Assembly (NCBI GenBank): GCA_941918925.1
Contig: OW799234.1
Coordinates: forward strand, 76,342,543-76,406,542
Origin: Phyto melanocephala
Taxonomy: Eukaryota > Arthropoda > Insecta > Diptera > Rhinophoridae
DNA: 64,000 nucleotides
Direction: 5' to 3'
Part shown: positions 63,691-64,000 of the stretch, piece by piece
How the letters are laid out: the number at the start of each line of letters is the position of its first letter
How positions within the stretch are numbered: the first letter of the stretch is position 1
Made by a program: the position numbers and the translations under genes
The notes under the pieces: generated by a model
The model's database searches: none
What the model was told of the DNA's origin: nothing
What the model saw: the letters and a program-made list of their open reading frames with translations, nothing else

Positions 63691-64000
63691 TTTTCTGAGT
63701 AATTAAATATGCCAGAAAGCTATATATGCGAAATTTCAGCATAATACATCTAACTCTGTCGGTTTTAAATTTTATTAAGAGTAACCTTTGTGAGAGGTGG
63801 ACGTTGAATTAGGCGTGTCAAAGTAGTTTCTGCTGATAAATTCAATACAGAGTCCCTTCTTCTGTCAAAACCATTGTTCATAGAGAAATTATATGAATTA
63901 GAGATAAAGCGTTGTATGGGAGGTGGGCGTAAAAGTGGGTGTGTTACCTTAATTTTTCGTTTTTGCAAGTCTTTTTAAGTTTTTAATTTTAAATATACCG
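63691..64000 (-). mobile_element. HINE copy 9 (reverse strand, cut by window end)
   Basis: Complement of the HINE body: CAGCATAATACATCTAACTCTGTCGG, TTCATAGAGAAATTATATGAATT, GATAAAGCGTTGTATGGGAGG, GTGGGCGTAAAAGTGGG. It continues past 64000. Confidence 0.7.

Overview
This window is nuclear DNA from a higher fly (Diptera, Cyclorrhapha). It is AT-rich, its genes have short GT-AG introns, and its proteins resemble Drosophila ones. It is packed with insect-type transposons, including DINE-1-like Helentron repeats, an errantivirus, hAT, mariner, PIF/Harbinger, Transib and Helitron elements. I cannot name the species from the sequence. There are no bacterial genes, no CRISPR array and no rRNA.

Five host genes can be supported. 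A complete regucalcin/SMP30 gene occupies 17-1073 (+, three coding exons). A selenoprotein K (Drosophila SelG-type) gene lies at 9907-10325 (-, three exons); its third-last codon is an in-frame UGA at the family's selenocysteine position, and its 3' UTR folds into a plausible form-2 SECIS. Three paralogous antigen-5/CAP secreted-protein genes sit in tandem on the + strand (15738-16626, 27453-28419, 44656-45567). They share one exon plan and each has its own TATA box and poly(A) signal, so they are an old tandem gene cluster spread apart by transposon insertions.

Most of the rest is a layered transposon fossil bed, and several boundaries can be fixed to the base by target-site duplications. 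1.2-9.4 kb holds a small MITE, a 1,027-bp hAT derivative (TSD CCCTGTCG), a 2,105-bp Transib element whose ends look like V(D)J recombination signals, and a 2.2-kb unclassified element with TTACGGACGTTAC repeats. 10-27 kb holds hAT, mariner, PIF-type MITE, Helitron and HINE copies. 30-41 kb holds a Harbinger element inside a HINE, then a degenerate LINE flanked by a direct duplication. 41-48 kb holds a 3.6-kb hAT-like element full of secondary insertions, and a second Transib remnant. 49-59 kb holds a HINE with a hAT MITE, then a palindromic foldback element (8-bp TSD) carrying a young, apparently intact errantivirus on the minus strand (400-bp LTRs, gag, pol, env). 59-64 kb holds reverse-strand HINEs, two MITEs and a broken copy of an arthropod repeat-type protein gene.

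The observations most worth following are the Transib pair (RAG1-related, with RSS-like termini), the selenoprotein gene with its candidate SECIS, the foldback/errantivirus nest, and the unclassified TTACGGACGTTAC element.
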